Source: an uncultured Faecalibacterium sp.
Lineage (GTDB): Bacteria; Bacillota; Clostridia; Oscillospirales; Ruminococcaceae
Direction of reading: 5' to 3'
Assembly: GCA_934548045.1 (NCBI GenBank)
Contig: CAKTEM010000018.1
Span: forward strand, 1 to 51,587
DNA length: 51,587 nucleotides
Shown here: positions 38,639-46,891 of the stretch, in pieces
Numbering within the stretch: the stretch's first letter is position 1
Layout of the letters: the number at the start of each line of letters is the position of its first letter
Translations under genes and position numbers: made by a program
Notes under the pieces: generated by a model
Databases searched by the model: none
Seen by the model: the letters and a program-made list of their open reading frames with translations, nothing else
Told to the model about the DNA's origin: nothing

Positions 38639-39066
38639 GCTTCATCCTCCGCGAGGAGGTGCGCCAGCAGCCCGGCTTGAGACGCAGGGATCGCCGGAAG
38701 GAGCAGCTGGGAACCCGGTGTGGAGATGAGGAGGAGACTGGTGTTTGCCAGCCGGAGCAGTGGTGTGCGGAGCTGGTAGACACCGGTGACCGCCCGGCGT
38801 GGGATGACCTTGCGGACGGGTAAAACCATGCCGGAATAAACGGTTAGGGTGTTCTCGCCCAGCACCGCCGCAAAGCTGCAGGCCCGGATATAGAGCAGCC
38901 CCAGCAGACCGCACCAGAGCAGGCAGAAGACCCCACCGGCGAAAGCACTCTGCCAGAACGCGAAGGGTGCGGCCAGCAGGCCGGGAACGGCACACCAGAC
39001 GCAGAGGACGGCCCGGCCTTTTGGCGGAATGATGACGGCAGTTCGCAGCAGCTCGCGCTCGGTCAC
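38635..39066 (-). CDS. Small bPH2-domain membrane protein, YdbS-like
   Basis: 143 residues. The start is placed at GTG 39064-39066, overlapping the TGA of the upstream RCK gene (GTGA). Two adjacent hydrophobic segments (~20-65: VLCVWCAVPGLLAAPFAFW, GGVFCLLWCGLLGLLYIRA) precede a bPH2-like domain (VLGENTLTVYSGMVLPVRKVIPRRAVTGVYQLRTPLLRLANTSLLLISTPGSQLLLPAI). That domain shows the RRAV...Y pattern of the DUF304 family. It is coupled on both sides by 4-base overlaps to the RCK and YdbT-like genes, so the three are made together. Confidence 0.75.
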   Translation of the reverse strand: MTERELLRTAVIIPPKGRAVLCVWCAVPGLLAAPFAFWQSAFAGGVFCLLWCGLLGLLYIRACSFAAVLGENTLTVYSGMVLPVRKVIPRRAVTGVYQLRTPLLRLANTSLLLISTPGSQLLLPAIPASQAGLLAHLLAEDEA

Positions 39067-39728
39067 TTGTCGGAGAGGCCCCACGCCTCGGTGAGAAGAT
39101 GAAGGGTGTCGTCCTGCGTCAGACAGAGGATGTGATCCCATGGCAGCAGCACCGTGTTGCCGTGGGGGATGATGAACTCAGTATCCCGGGTGATGCTGAC
39201 CAGAATTGCATTGCCCGGGATGGGGATGGCCTTGATTTCCTGACCGGCGAACTTGAAATTCTCGGGCAGCAAAATCTCGTTCAGGCTGGCTGTGCCGCCG
39301 CCCAGAGAGAGCAGCTGACGGATGGTGTCCGTCTCGATCTCTCGTTCGAGGATGTGGCTCAGGTTGTCGGTGCCGCAGACGACGGTATCGACGCCGAGGG
39401 TGTGGAGCAGAGTGCGGTTCTTCGGATTGGAAGCACGGGCCACGGTGCGGTTAACGCCGAATTCCTGCTTCGCGATCTGGCAGGCGACAAGGTTGTCCTC
39501 GTCGGAACCGGTCACGGCAACAAAGGCGTCGCAGCTGGCGACATCGGCGGTGCGCTGGGTGTCAACACTGATGGAACTGCCGCAGATGACAGGCGTATCC
39601 AGCGTGTCCGCCAGCATCCGGCACTGGGATTCGATGGGCTCAATGATGATGATGGAGTGATGATTGGCGAGCAGGCTCTGCGCCAGATAGCGTCCGACCC
39701 GGCCGCCGCCGGCAATACAAACTTTCAT
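39063..39728 (-). CDS. TrkA/KtrA-type RCK potassium-channel regulator
   Basis: 221 residues. RCK_N Rossmann domain: GGGRVGRYLAQSLL (5-18) and the acidic residue in IIIIEPIE, which is typical for NAD(H)/ATP-binding gating rings. RCK_C domain at ~140-215 (ILLPENFKFAGQEIKAIPIPGNAILVSITRDTEFIIPHGNTVLLPWDHILCL). Such proteins gate a Trk/Ktr K+ channel; no channel subunit is seen in the window. It follows a shorter RCK protein and heads a coupled unit with the two bPH2 genes. Confidence 0.88.
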   Translation of the reverse strand: MKVCIAGGGRVGRYLAQSLLANHHSIIIIEPIESQCRMLADTLDTPVICGSSISVDTQRTADVASCDAFVAVTGSDEDNLVACQIAKQEFGVNRTVARASNPKNRTLLHTLGVDTVVCGTDNLSHILEREIETDTIRQLLSLGGGTASLNEILLPENFKFAGQEIKAIPIPGNAILVSITRDTEFIIPHGNTVLLPWDHILCLTQDDTLHLLTEAWGLSDK

Positions 39729-39816
39729 ATTATAACCTCGCTATACTTATAGTATCTCGAAAGCTGCCCTATACCGCAGGGCCATCGCTTTTAAGAAATG
39801 CGAAGATGCTTTCCCG

Positions 39817-39869
39817 ATATGCCAAAGGCTCGCCCACTGGGAGAGCTGGCACGGAGTGCCTGAGAGGGC
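39817..39869. repeat. REP-like repeat at the end of the short RCK gene
   Basis: Single end unit: TGCCAAAGGCTCGCCC, palindromic GGGAGAGCTGGC, and terminal GAGAGGGC followed by TA (39870-39871). The TA plus last repeat base forms the TAG stop of the RCK gene. Confidence 0.65.
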
Positions 39870-40282
39870 TATTTCGATAATGTCCGGAAGACCGCCTGTT
39901 CGGTCAGGACGGTCGGGCAGATCGTCTCGATGCCGTAGTATTTGTGGTACAGCAGCTGCAAATGAGGGTCCGAGACGCGGCAGAGGACTTTTTCCCGGCG
40001 GAAGATGCTCTTCGCGATCTGAGCCGCCATCAGGTTTACGGAATCATCCTCGCTGACAGCCGCCACGGCATCGCAGTTCTCGATGCCGCCCTGTTTCAGG
40101 ATATCAGGGTCGGTGGGATCGCCCACCAGAGCGGTGCCGCCAAAGGAATAATCATCGAAGCTGTCCAGCCGCTTGAGCTGTTCCGAGTCCTTTTCGATGA
40201 GGGAAATGTCGTGGCCGATGCGCTCCAAGTCACGCACCAGAGACGCGCCGACCTGATCGCAGCCGATCACCAGAATATTCAT
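39869..40282 (-). CDS. Short RCK (TrkA-N only) protein
   Basis: 137 residues. Start ATG 40280-40282 (MNILVIGCDQVGASLVRDLERIGHDISLIEKD) behind GAGGTG. One RCK_N domain with the glycine motif GCDQVGASL. It stops right after that domain (TVLTEQAVFRTLSK), so the RCK_C domain of the neighbouring paralogue is absent. The TAG stop is formed at the junction with a REP-like repeat, so the protein may be a truncated full-length RCK or a natural single-domain form that pairs with the 221-residue one. Confidence 0.82.
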   Translation of the reverse strand: MNILVIGCDQVGASLVRDLERIGHDISLIEKDSEQLKRLDSFDDYSFGGTALVGDPTDPDILKQGGIENCDAVAAVSEDDSVNLMAAQIAKSIFRREKVLCRVSDPHLQLLYHKYYGIETICPTVLTEQAVFRTLSK

Positions 40283-40490
40283 GAGAGTCACCTCGTTGTT
40301 CTTTTGTTTAAAAATGGGATAAGCATTTTTTCGGTTCCGGAGATAAGATAAAACCAGTATACCACATTTGACCGTACAGATAAATAAGGAGCCATGCGTA
40401 AAATTTTCGTGTTTTGTATGGATTTGCCGTCATAATATGATATACTGAAAGACGCGAAAACGAGTTTTTTAGATTGCAGGAGGAAAATAC

Positions 40491-41321
40491 ATGTTTTTAG
40501 AAATCATCAAAGCCATCCTGATGGGTATCGTGGAAGGCATCACCGAGTGGCTTCCCATCTCGTCCACAGGTCACATGATCCTGTTGGAACAGCTCATCAA
40601 GTTTAACGCAAGCGAAGAGTTCATGTCGATGTTCCGCGTCGTCATCCAGCTGGGCGCGATTCTGGCCGTCGTCGTTCTGTTCTGGTCGAAGCTCTGGCCG
40701 TTCGGCGTCAAGCATGGCCGCATCGCCTCGAAACCGGCGGTCTGGCAGCTCTGGTTCAAGGTCGTGGTCGCGACCATTCCGGTCCTGATTATCAGTCCGC
40801 TGGACGATTGGATGGAAGCGCATTTCTATAATTACATCACCGTCGCTGCCATGCTGATTCTGTACGGCATCCTCTTCATCATCATCGAGAACCGCCGCAC
40901 TGCACCGCATGTGACCCAGCTCGACCAGATCACTTACAAAGAAGCTTTCATCGTGGGCGTCTGGCAGATGCTCGCCATCATCCCGGGTACTTCCCGTTCC
41001 GGTGCGACCATCGTCGGCGGCCTGCTGCTGGGCCTTTCCCGTGCCTGCGTTGCGGAGTTCACCTTCTATCTGGCGATTCCTGTCATGGCCGGTGCATCTC
41101 TGCTCAAGGTCGTCAAGTTCGCCCTCTCCGGCGTGGCAATGACCGGTACCGAACTCTCTGTCCTCGTTGTGGGCTGTGTCGTCGCTTTCGTCGTCAGCCT
41201 TGCCGCGATCCGCTTCCTGATGGATTACGTCAAGCGTCATAACTTCAAGGTCTTTGGTGTCTACCGTATCGTCCTTGGCATCATCGTCCTCGCCGTGGCC
41301 GCCGTCACCGCGATTGCGTAA
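40491..41321 (+). CDS. uppP: Undecaprenyl-diphosphatase UppP (BacA)
   Basis: 276 residues, about eight membrane helices. Dephosphorylates undecaprenyl diphosphate to recycle the cell-wall lipid carrier; loss or excess alters bacitracin sensitivity. Both catalytic motifs are intact: EGITEWLPISSTGHMIL (15-31) and PGTSRSGATIVGGLLLGLSR (~165-184). GGAGG precedes the ATG. The upstream gap 40283-40490 holds a TATACT at 40357-40362 on the minus strand (likely -10 for the RCK genes) and another before uppP at about 40440. Monocistronic with its own terminator. Confidence 0.96.
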   Translation: MFLEIIKAILMGIVEGITEWLPISSTGHMILLEQLIKFNASEEFMSMFRVVIQLGAILAVVVLFWSKLWPFGVKHGRIASKPAVWQLWFKVVVATIPVLIISPLDDWMEAHFYNYITVAAMLILYGILFIIIENRRTAPHVTQLDQITYKEAFIVGVWQMLAIIPGTSRSGATIVGGLLLGLSRACVAEFTFYLAIPVMAGASLLKVVKFALSGVAMTGTELSVLVVGCVVAFVVSLAAIRFLMDYVKRHNFKVFGVYRIVLGIIVLAVAAVTAIA

Positions 41322-41339
41322 TACTTAAAACACAAACCA

Positions 41340-41377
41340 AAAGCTGCTGCATCAAGTTTTCAGATGCAGCAGCTTTT
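41340..41377 (+). terminator. Terminator after uppP
   Basis: 14-bp stem AAAGCTGCTGCATC / GATGCAGCAGCTTT and following T. The rest of the gap to 41553 holds a TATACT (about 41477) and a leader hairpin. Confidence 0.9.
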
Positions 41378-41504
41378 GTCATTTCTTCCTTGGGTCGTGC
41401 TGCTGGTTATAATATACAAACTCCAAACGGCCCTGTCAACCCGGCGGCTCATCTTTTCTTCGCCCGGAAAATGTGCTATACTTTTTACTATGAGAAGAGA
41501 GAAA

Positions 41505-41525
41505 TCCCGGCGATTCGCGCCGGGA
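41505..41525 (+). promoter_or_regulatory. Leader hairpin of the DUF362 gene
   Basis: TCCCGGCG (41505-41512) pairs perfectly with CGCCGGGA (41518-41525) with a 5-base loop, 16 bases before the ribosome site GGAGG. No T-tract follows, so it is not a terminator. It may be a stabiliser or a protein-binding site. Confidence 0.4.
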
Positions 41526-41553
41526 AAAAGAGAGTCAAACGGAGGTAGAACCA

Positions 41554-42678
41554 ATGGAAGCATCGACGGTCTATTATACCGATTTTCGGTGTCCGGTCGG
41601 CACCAGCCTGACCGACAAACTGCGCCGGGTCTGCATCGCGGCAGGCATCAAGAACATCGACATGGACGGCAAATTCGTCGCCATCAAGATGCACTTCGGT
41701 GAGCTGGGCAATCTGGCATTTCTTCGCCCGAATTACGCAAAGGTCGTCGCAGACCTGTGCAAGGAACAAGGCGGTCTGCCGTTCCTGACCGACTGCAACA
41801 CCCTGTATCCGGGCAGCCGCAAAAATGCCCTCGAGCATCTGACCTGCGCCCAGACCAATGGCTTCTGGCCCATGACGACCGGTTGCCAGATTTTGATTGG
41901 TGACGGTCTGCGTGGCACGGACGAAGTCGAAGTTCCGGTGCCGAACGGTGAGTTCTGCAAGACCGCGAAGATCGGCCGTGCCATCATGGATGCCGATATC
42001 TTCATCAGTCTGACCCACTTCAAGGGCCACGAGTCCACCGGCTTCGGCGGTGCCATCAAGAACATCGGTATGGGCTGCGGTTCCCGTGCAGGCAAGATGG
42101 AGCAGCACGCTTCCGGCCATCCGGCAGTGCAGGAAGATCTCTGCCGTGGCTGCCACCGCTGCGCAAAGGAATGTGGTTCCGACGCCATTACTTACAACGA
42201 GAAGAACAAGGCCATCATCGACCAGAACAAGTGCAAAGGCTGCGGCCGCTGCATCGGTGCCTGCAACTTTGACGCCATCTATTCGCTCTACGACAGCGCG
42301 AACGAGATGCTCGACCGGAAAATGGCCGAGTACGCCGCCGCTGTCTGTGCAGGCCGTCCGTGCTTCCACATCAGCCTTGTGCAGGACGTCAGCCCGAACT
42401 GCGACTGCCACGGCGAGAATGACGCGCCCATCCTGCCGGATATCGGCATGTTCGCGTCTTTCGACCCGGTCGCCCTCGATCAGGCGTGTGTGGACGCGTG
42501 TCAGGCCGCAACGCCCATCAAGAATAGTCAGCTGGGTCAGAACCTCGCAAAGCCGGGCTGGAACTGCCACCACGACCACTTCAAGGATTCCAACCCCAAC
42601 ATCGAGTGGAAAGCGACCCTTGAGCAGGCCGAGAAGATCGGCATGGGTACCCGGAAATACACCCTGAAAAAAGTCTGA
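41554..42678 (+). CDS. DUF362-family protein with 2x[4Fe-4S] ferredoxin domain
   Basis: 374 residues. N-terminal DUF362 domain (~1-185: FVAIKMHFGELGNLAFLRPNY, ADIFISLTHFKGHESTGFGGAIKNIGMGC), then two ferredoxin motifs CRGCHRCAKEC (~200) and CKGCGRCIGAC (~228). A C-terminal region with further Cys/His (DVSPNCDCHGEND) and DIGMFASFDPVALDQACVDAC follows. DUF362 proteins of anaerobes are uncharacterised iron-sulfur proteins, presumed redox. No partner gene is adjacent. ATG behind GGAGG. Confidence 0.88.
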   Translation: MEASTVYYTDFRCPVGTSLTDKLRRVCIAAGIKNIDMDGKFVAIKMHFGELGNLAFLRPNYAKVVADLCKEQGGLPFLTDCNTLYPGSRKNALEHLTCAQTNGFWPMTTGCQILIGDGLRGTDEVEVPVPNGEFCKTAKIGRAIMDADIFISLTHFKGHESTGFGGAIKNIGMGCGSRAGKMEQHASGHPAVQEDLCRGCHRCAKECGSDAITYNEKNKAIIDQNKCKGCGRCIGACNFDAIYSLYDSANEMLDRKMAEYAAAVCAGRPCFHISLVQDVSPNCDCHGENDAPILPDIGMFASFDPVALDQACVDACQAATPIKNSQLGQNLAKPGWNCHHDHFKDSNPNIEWKATLEQAEKIGMGTRKYTLKKV

Positions 42679-42685
42679 TAAACGC

Positions 42686-42721
42686 AAAACGAGCAGGTGT
42701 CATTTTGGCACCTGCTCGTTT
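42686..42721. terminator. Bidirectional terminator between DUF362 gene and lipoprotein
   Basis: AAAACGAGCAGGTG pairs with CACCTGCTCGTTT (42686-42699, 42709-42721). It sits between convergent genes. Confidence 0.88.
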
Positions 42722-42732
42722 CATGTCACGGT

Positions 42733-43332
42733 TTAATATTCGCCCTGTGCCTCGGGAACAAGGTCGTCCAGAACATTCTGCAAAGCTTCCCAGTTTTCCT
42801 CCGAGCAGCCGGGCAGATCGGAGATATCCAGACCGGCATCGTCAATGCGGCCGGACATGCTGTCGATGTCGGTCAGCAGGGTGTTCGCATCCTCCCGGAT
42901 AAGCGGCCATGCCTCAGCAAAACTCTCCTGGTCGATGCTGGACAGGGAATTGTACCACTCGTTGTAAGCATCCTCGATGGAAGCGGAAGTCTTCAGGGAG
43001 AGTTTGGTGTTCTCCGCCCACTGGAGCAGCGACGCCGCCGCGATGACAGATTTCAGAGAGCAGCCCGAGACGCCCGGACCCCAGCCCAGACACGGCTCAA
43101 ACGCATCGGCCGTTCCGTCCACGGTGAACAGAGAATTCTCATCGAAGTTGGGGTGCAGGCCGGAAGTGTCGGCCCGTGTGGTCGAGCTGGGGATGCTCTC
43201 ACTTGCGGCAGAGGATGCAGAATCCGAGGCCGAACTGCTGCTGTTCGGTGTAGTGGAGCCGCCGCAGCCAGCCAGCAGGCCGACCAGCATCGCGGCGCAG
43301 AGTGCGAGGGAGATGATACGAATACGATTCAT
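42733..43332 (-). CDS. Lipoprotein, unknown function
   Basis: 199 residues. Start ATG 43330-43332 (MNRIRIISLALCAAMLVGLLAGC), with GGAGG upstream; lipobox LLAGC. A Ser/Ala/Thr linker (~24-50) precedes a small mostly helical domain (GLHPNFDENSLFTVDGTADAFEPCLGWGPGVSGCSLKSVIAAASLLQWAEN...). The two cysteines around LGWGPGVSGC may form a disulfide. I do not recognise the domain. A much longer minus-strand frame through here is a shadow of the aminopeptidase gene. It has its own promoter and is divergent from the M18 gene. Confidence 0.82.
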   Translation of the reverse strand: MNRIRIISLALCAAMLVGLLAGCGGSTTPNSSSSASDSASSAASESIPSSTTRADTSGLHPNFDENSLFTVDGTADAFEPCLGWGPGVSGCSLKSVIAAASLLQWAENTKLSLKTSASIEDAYNEWYNSLSSIDQESFAEAWPLIREDANTLLTDIDSMSGRIDDAGLDISDLPGCSEENWEALQNVLDDLVPEAQGEY

Positions 43333-43404
43333 AACGAATCCTCCTTCTATGGGATTCCGGCCAGAGCAGCCGGGCTGAAAATCAGGGGTCATAATACTGA
43401 TTCT

Positions 43405-43433
43405 AGTATACTGTTCTCCCGTCCGGTTGTCAA
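43405..43433 (-). promoter_or_regulatory. Promoter of the lipoprotein gene
   Basis: TTGACA (43428-43433), 17 bases, TATACT (43405-43410) on the minus strand. Confidence 0.8.
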
Positions 43434-43488
43434 TCGGCGTGGAGAGGACGAATTTCAAGTGAAAATGCCTGCGAAAAGCCGGTTTTGT

Positions 43489-43517
43489 TTGACCTTTCTC
43501 AGATGGAAGGATATAAT
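43489..43517 (+). promoter_or_regulatory. Promoter of the M18 aminopeptidase-gluQ pair
   Basis: TTGACC (43489-43494), 17 bases, TATAAT (43512-43517). Confidence 0.8.
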
Positions 43518-43593
43518 AGGGGCGTTGAAATAAGAAACCGCTCTGCCGCTGTAAAAACGCAGGCGGAGAGGTCGTATAAAGGAGAACCTTATT

Positions 43594-44901
43594 ATGCAGA
43601 AGTTTTCGATCGAAGGTCTGTTCGACTTCCTGAACGCTGGCGTCAGCGCGTTCCACTCCACTGCAGCCGCCGCAGCCATTCTCGAGGAGAACGGCTACAT
43701 CAACTGCCCGGAGAGCGCGGCATGGGAGCTGGCACCCGGCGGTAAATATTACACTACCCGTAACGGCTCGGCTATCCTCGCATGGCGGATGCCGAAGGGT
43801 GAACTTATCGGCTGGCACGCCACCGCAAGCCACAGCGATTCCCCAACCTGGCGCATCAAGAAGCTGGACAGCACCGGCGACGTCTTCGCCAAGGCAGAGA
43901 CCGAGGGTTACGGCGGCATGATCATGCCGACCTGGATGGATCGTCCGCTGAGCGTGGCCGGCCGTCTGCTCATCAAGACCGAGACCGGCATCGAGAGCCG
44001 CCTCATCCATCCCGACCGCGCTCTGGCCTGCATCCCGAACCTCTGCATCCACTTCAACCATGACCTGAACGACGGCATGAAGTACAATCCTCAGGTCGAT
44101 ATGCAGCCCATCTTCGGCTCCGCTGAGGGCAACCTGCGTCAGGTTCTGGCGGCAGAAGCCGGTGTTGCGCCCGAGGACATTTTGGACTCCGACCTCGTTC
44201 TCTGCACCCGTGAAAAGGCAGAGCGTCTGGGCCTGAACGGTGAGTATTTCATGTCTGGCCGCATCGACGACCTCGAGTGCGCTTACACGACCCTTTGGGG
44301 CTTCCTGCAGGGCTGCGGCGAAGAGGAAGGCCGCGGTGATATCTGGGTCATGTTCGACAACGAGGAAGTCGGTTCTTCCAGCCGTCAGGGCGCACAGGGT
44401 ACCCTGATGGCCGATGTTCTGGCACGCATTGAGGAGAGCCTCGGCGTGACCCGGGAACAGAGCATCCGTGCCTGCACCAACAGCCTGCTGCTGAGTGCCG
44501 ATAACGGCCATGCGACCCACCCCAACCACCCCGAAAAGAGCGACCCGGCAAACCCGGTCGTCATGGGCGGCGGCGTCCTGCTCAAGACCAACGCACGCCA
44601 GACCTACACCACCAGCGGCTTCACCGGTGCGGCATTTGCAGCCATCTGCAAAAAGGCTGGTGTGCCGGTTCAGACCTGCGCAAACCGTGCCGATGTGCGC
44701 GGCGGATCGACTCTCGGCAACCTGCTGGGCCACCAGATCCTGATGCCGATGGTCGATATCGGTCTGGGTCAGCTGGCAATGCACTCTGCAATGGAGACCG
44801 CAAGCTGCAAGGATGCCGAGTACATGGCTCTGGCCTGTGCCGAGTATTATAACACTCCCATCTTCCAGCCGAAGGACGGCGAATGGAAGCTGGGCCTGTG
44901 A
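43594..44901 (+). CDS. M18-family aspartyl aminopeptidase
   Basis: 435 residues. Zinc-dependent cytosolic aminopeptidase, usually forming dodecamers and preferring acidic N-terminal residues. Metal and catalytic features: H80 in WHATASHSDSPTWRIK, the GRIDDLECAYTTL aspartate, DNEEVGSSSRQGA (catalytic and metal Glu), and the final His in LGQLAMHSAMETASCKD. The start MQKFSIEGLFDFLNAGVSAFH follows GGAGAA. Its last codons overlap the start region of the glutamyl-Q synthetase gene. Confidence 0.94.
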   Translation: MQKFSIEGLFDFLNAGVSAFHSTAAAAAILEENGYINCPESAAWELAPGGKYYTTRNGSAILAWRMPKGELIGWHATASHSDSPTWRIKKLDSTGDVFAKAETEGYGGMIMPTWMDRPLSVAGRLLIKTETGIESRLIHPDRALACIPNLCIHFNHDLNDGMKYNPQVDMQPIFGSAEGNLRQVLAAEAGVAPEDILDSDLVLCTREKAERLGLNGEYFMSGRIDDLECAYTTLWGFLQGCGEEEGRGDIWVMFDNEEVGSSSRQGAQGTLMADVLARIEESLGVTREQSIRACTNSLLLSADNGHATHPNHPEKSDPANPVVMGGGVLLKTNARQTYTTSGFTGAAFAAICKKAGVPVQTCANRADVRGGSTLGNLLGHQILMPMVDIGLGQLAMHSAMETASCKDAEYMALACAEYYNTPIFQPKDGEWKLGL

Positions 44902-45842
44902 GCAGCGTCGTCGGGCGGTTCGCGCCCAGCCCCAGCGGACGGCTCCACCTCGGGAATCTTGCGTGCAGCCTGCTCGCATGGCTGAGCGCGAAGCATCAGG
45001 GCGGAAAGATCGTCCTCCGCATCGAAGACCTCGACGCCGAACGCTGTCCGCGCAAGTATGCCGACCTGCTGGAAGAAGACCTCAGCTGGCTGGGATTGTT
45101 CTGGGATGAGGGCGGCAGCCACGGTGGGCTGCACACGCCCTATTACCAGAGCGAGTGCAGCGATATCTATCAGGCGAGCTATGAGAAACTCGAGGCGCAG
45201 GGGCTGGTCTATCCCTGCTTCTGCTCCCGTGCGCAGCTCCACGCGGCCAGCGCACCCCATACCTCAGACGGCAACGTGATTTATCCCGGCACCTGCCGGA
45301 ATCTCACGCCCGAAGAAGTGGCCGAAAAGCGGAAAAAGAAAGCCCCGGCCTACCGGCTCATCGTGCCAGATGAAGAAGTGACTTTTGTCGACGGCTGCAT
45401 GGGTGAACACCGGGAAAACCTGCTCCGCGATTGCGGCGATTTCTATCTCCGCCGGGCTGATGGCGTGTTTGCCTATCAGCTGGCAGTGGTGGTCGATGAT
45501 GCCCGGATGGGCGTGACCGAAGTGGTGCGCGGCTCCGACCTGTTGTCCTCGACGGCACGGCAGCTCTATCTCTACCGGCTGCTCGGCCTGCCTGCACCGA
45601 AGTTTGCACATTGTCCGCTCCTGCTGGCACCGGATGGACGGCGTCTCTCCAAACGGGATGGCGACCAGAGCCTTGAAAATCTCCGTGCTAAATATACGGC
45701 GGAGGAGATCGTCGGCAAGCTGGCCTATGTCTATGGCCTTCAGCCGGAACCAGCACCCCGGACACCGGAAAGCCTCATCGCAGATTTCTCGTGGGAGAAG
45801 GTTCCGAAACAGGATGTCTGCCTGCCGGAAAATATGTTCTGA
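44883..45842 (+). CDS. gluQ: Glutamyl-Q tRNA(Asp) synthetase
   Basis: 319 residues. Class I synthetase paralogue lacking the anticodon-binding domain. It attaches glutamate to queuosine at position 34 of tRNA(Asp). GRFAPSPSGRLHLGN (HIGH-type motif), zinc-binding YPCFCSRAQL with downstream CRN, and the KMSKS-like RRLSKRDGD are present. It ends after the catalytic core. An ATG at 44883 has AAGGA upstream. The alternative is GTG 44898-44900, which overlaps the TGA of the aminopeptidase (GTGA) and is equally plausible; the protein would then lack five residues. It implies tRNA queuosine in this organism. Confidence 0.93.
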   Translation: MEAGPVSSVVGRFAPSPSGRLHLGNLACSLLAWLSAKHQGGKIVLRIEDLDAERCPRKYADLLEEDLSWLGLFWDEGGSHGGLHTPYYQSECSDIYQASYEKLEAQGLVYPCFCSRAQLHAASAPHTSDGNVIYPGTCRNLTPEEVAEKRKKKAPAYRLIVPDEEVTFVDGCMGEHRENLLRDCGDFYLRRADGVFAYQLAVVVDDARMGVTEVVRGSDLLSSTARQLYLYRLLGLPAPKFAHCPLLLAPDGRRLSKRDGDQSLENLRAKYTAEEIVGKLAYVYGLQPEPAPRTPESLIADFSWEKVPKQDVCLPENMF

Positions 45843-45848
45843 GTACGC

Positions 45849-45887
45849 AAAAAGGGCGTCTGCCATCGAACGGCAGACGCCCTTTTT
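45849..45887. terminator. Bidirectional terminator between gluQ and the PAP2-like gene
   Basis: 16-bp stem AAAAAGGGCGTCTGCC / GGCAGACGCCCTTTTT between convergent genes. Confidence 0.9.
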
Positions 45888-45897
45888 GGATGTGTGA

Positions 45898-46557
45898 TTA
45901 AAACCGTTCCGCAAGACGCATTTCTTCGTTGCGCTCGAGGGCGTTCATTGCGGTATCGAGAACCATTGCCAGCAGGATACCCAGCAGCACGTCGATGCAA
46001 CTGTGCTGTTTCAGCAGGACGGTCGCGAAGACGATGGACACGCAGAGGACGGTCGCTGCCGGGCGCATCCAGCGACGGCCTGTATCCTCAAAGATGTGAC
46101 TGTGGTGATAGGCCATCATCAGGGTGACGGAATTGAAAACATGGATGGACGGGCAGACGTTCATCGGGGTGTCGGTGGCGTAGAGCATCCGGACGGCACG
46201 GGCGAAGATGTCGCTGCCGTACACCTGATAGGGCCGCAGGTCAAGGCCGGTCGGCAGGATGACATAGCAGGCCAGCGCGATGGTCATACCGGCGAACAGC
46301 GGCAGGCAGAGCCGCCAGAAGTCGCTGCGCGGTGCCTTCCAGAGCAGATAGAACAGGGTGAATGGGATCCACGCAAACCACGCGAAGTAGGGAACGATGG
46401 CGTATTTGCAGAAGGGAATCAGATCGTCCAGACGGCAATGCACCCAGACTTCCGGCACCGTGATGTTCGCTTCCAGCCAATGGAAAGCAGTGAGATAGAA
46501 GACAAAATAGAACGCCATAAACCACACAGGATGGCGAGAAAACCAACTGTTTCGCAT
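45898..46557 (-). CDS. PAP2-superfamily membrane phosphatase
   Basis: 219 residues, about six membrane spans. Start ATG 46555-46557 (MRNSWFSRHPVWFMAFYF) behind AAGGAAG. The phosphatase core has CPSIHVFNSVTLMMAYHHS (the PSxH motif with catalytic-type His) and LLKQHSCIDVLLGILLAMVLD (the HSxxD motif). The first lysine/arginine motif is less clear. It may act on lipid phosphates or be an inositol-phosphotransferase-type PAP2 protein. The C-terminus is cytosolic and charged. Confidence 0.85.
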   Translation of the reverse strand: MRNSWFSRHPVWFMAFYFVFYLTAFHWLEANITVPEVWVHCRLDDLIPFCKYAIVPYFAWFAWIPFTLFYLLWKAPRSDFWRLCLPLFAGMTIALACYVILPTGLDLRPYQVYGSDIFARAVRMLYATDTPMNVCPSIHVFNSVTLMMAYHHSHIFEDTGRRWMRPAATVLCVSIVFATVLLKQHSCIDVLLGILLAMVLDTAMNALERNEEMRLAERF

Positions 46558-46607
46558 AGAAAACACTTCCTTTGATATCAAGTCTCGAAAGTTCTTAGCA
46601 GCATGAC

Positions 46608-46636
46608 ATTATACGCCCGAAGCGGTAAGAAAGCAA
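46608..46636 (-). promoter_or_regulatory. Promoter of the PAP2-like gene
   Basis: TTGCTT (46631-46636), 17 bases, TATAAT (46608-46613) on the minus strand. Confidence 0.65.
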
Positions 46637-46786
46637 GCCGAAAACAGGACAACTTTGACAAACTTTTCGTGAAGTTTTTGTGCGCTTTCTGAAAAATCCG
46701 GCGTTTCATGTGCGGCGGCTAAGCCGTTCTGTTTATCAATACGATTCAGGAAGACGTTTTCTTGCAAAGAAAATGAAAAAACTCCC

Positions 46787-46857
46787 CCAGTCTCGCAATG
46801 CTCGACAGCCCCCTCGGAGAAGGGGCCTTTCTGCCGCCCTCTTTGAGGGAGGTGGAT
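46787..46857. repeat. REP-like repeat downstream of the MATE gene
   Basis: Diverged end unit of the same family (CCCCCAGTCTCGC..., GCCCCCTCGGAGAAGGGGC palindrome) followed by a second palindrome GCCGCCCTCTTTGAGGG. It fills most of the 334-base gap 46558-46891, along with the PAP2 promoter. The palindromes followed by a T-run on the minus strand may terminate the MATE transcript. Confidence 0.5.
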
Positions 46858-46891
46858 GTGAACATCGTAAACAGACAGAGGGAGTAAGAAT

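Noticed and set aside
42733..44979. 748-codon minus-strand frame that fuses the lipoprotein with antisense of the M18 gene
   Set aside because: The real start is the ATG at 43332 with GGAGG, lipobox and promoter. The upstream part is the complement of a clear aminopeptidase gene.
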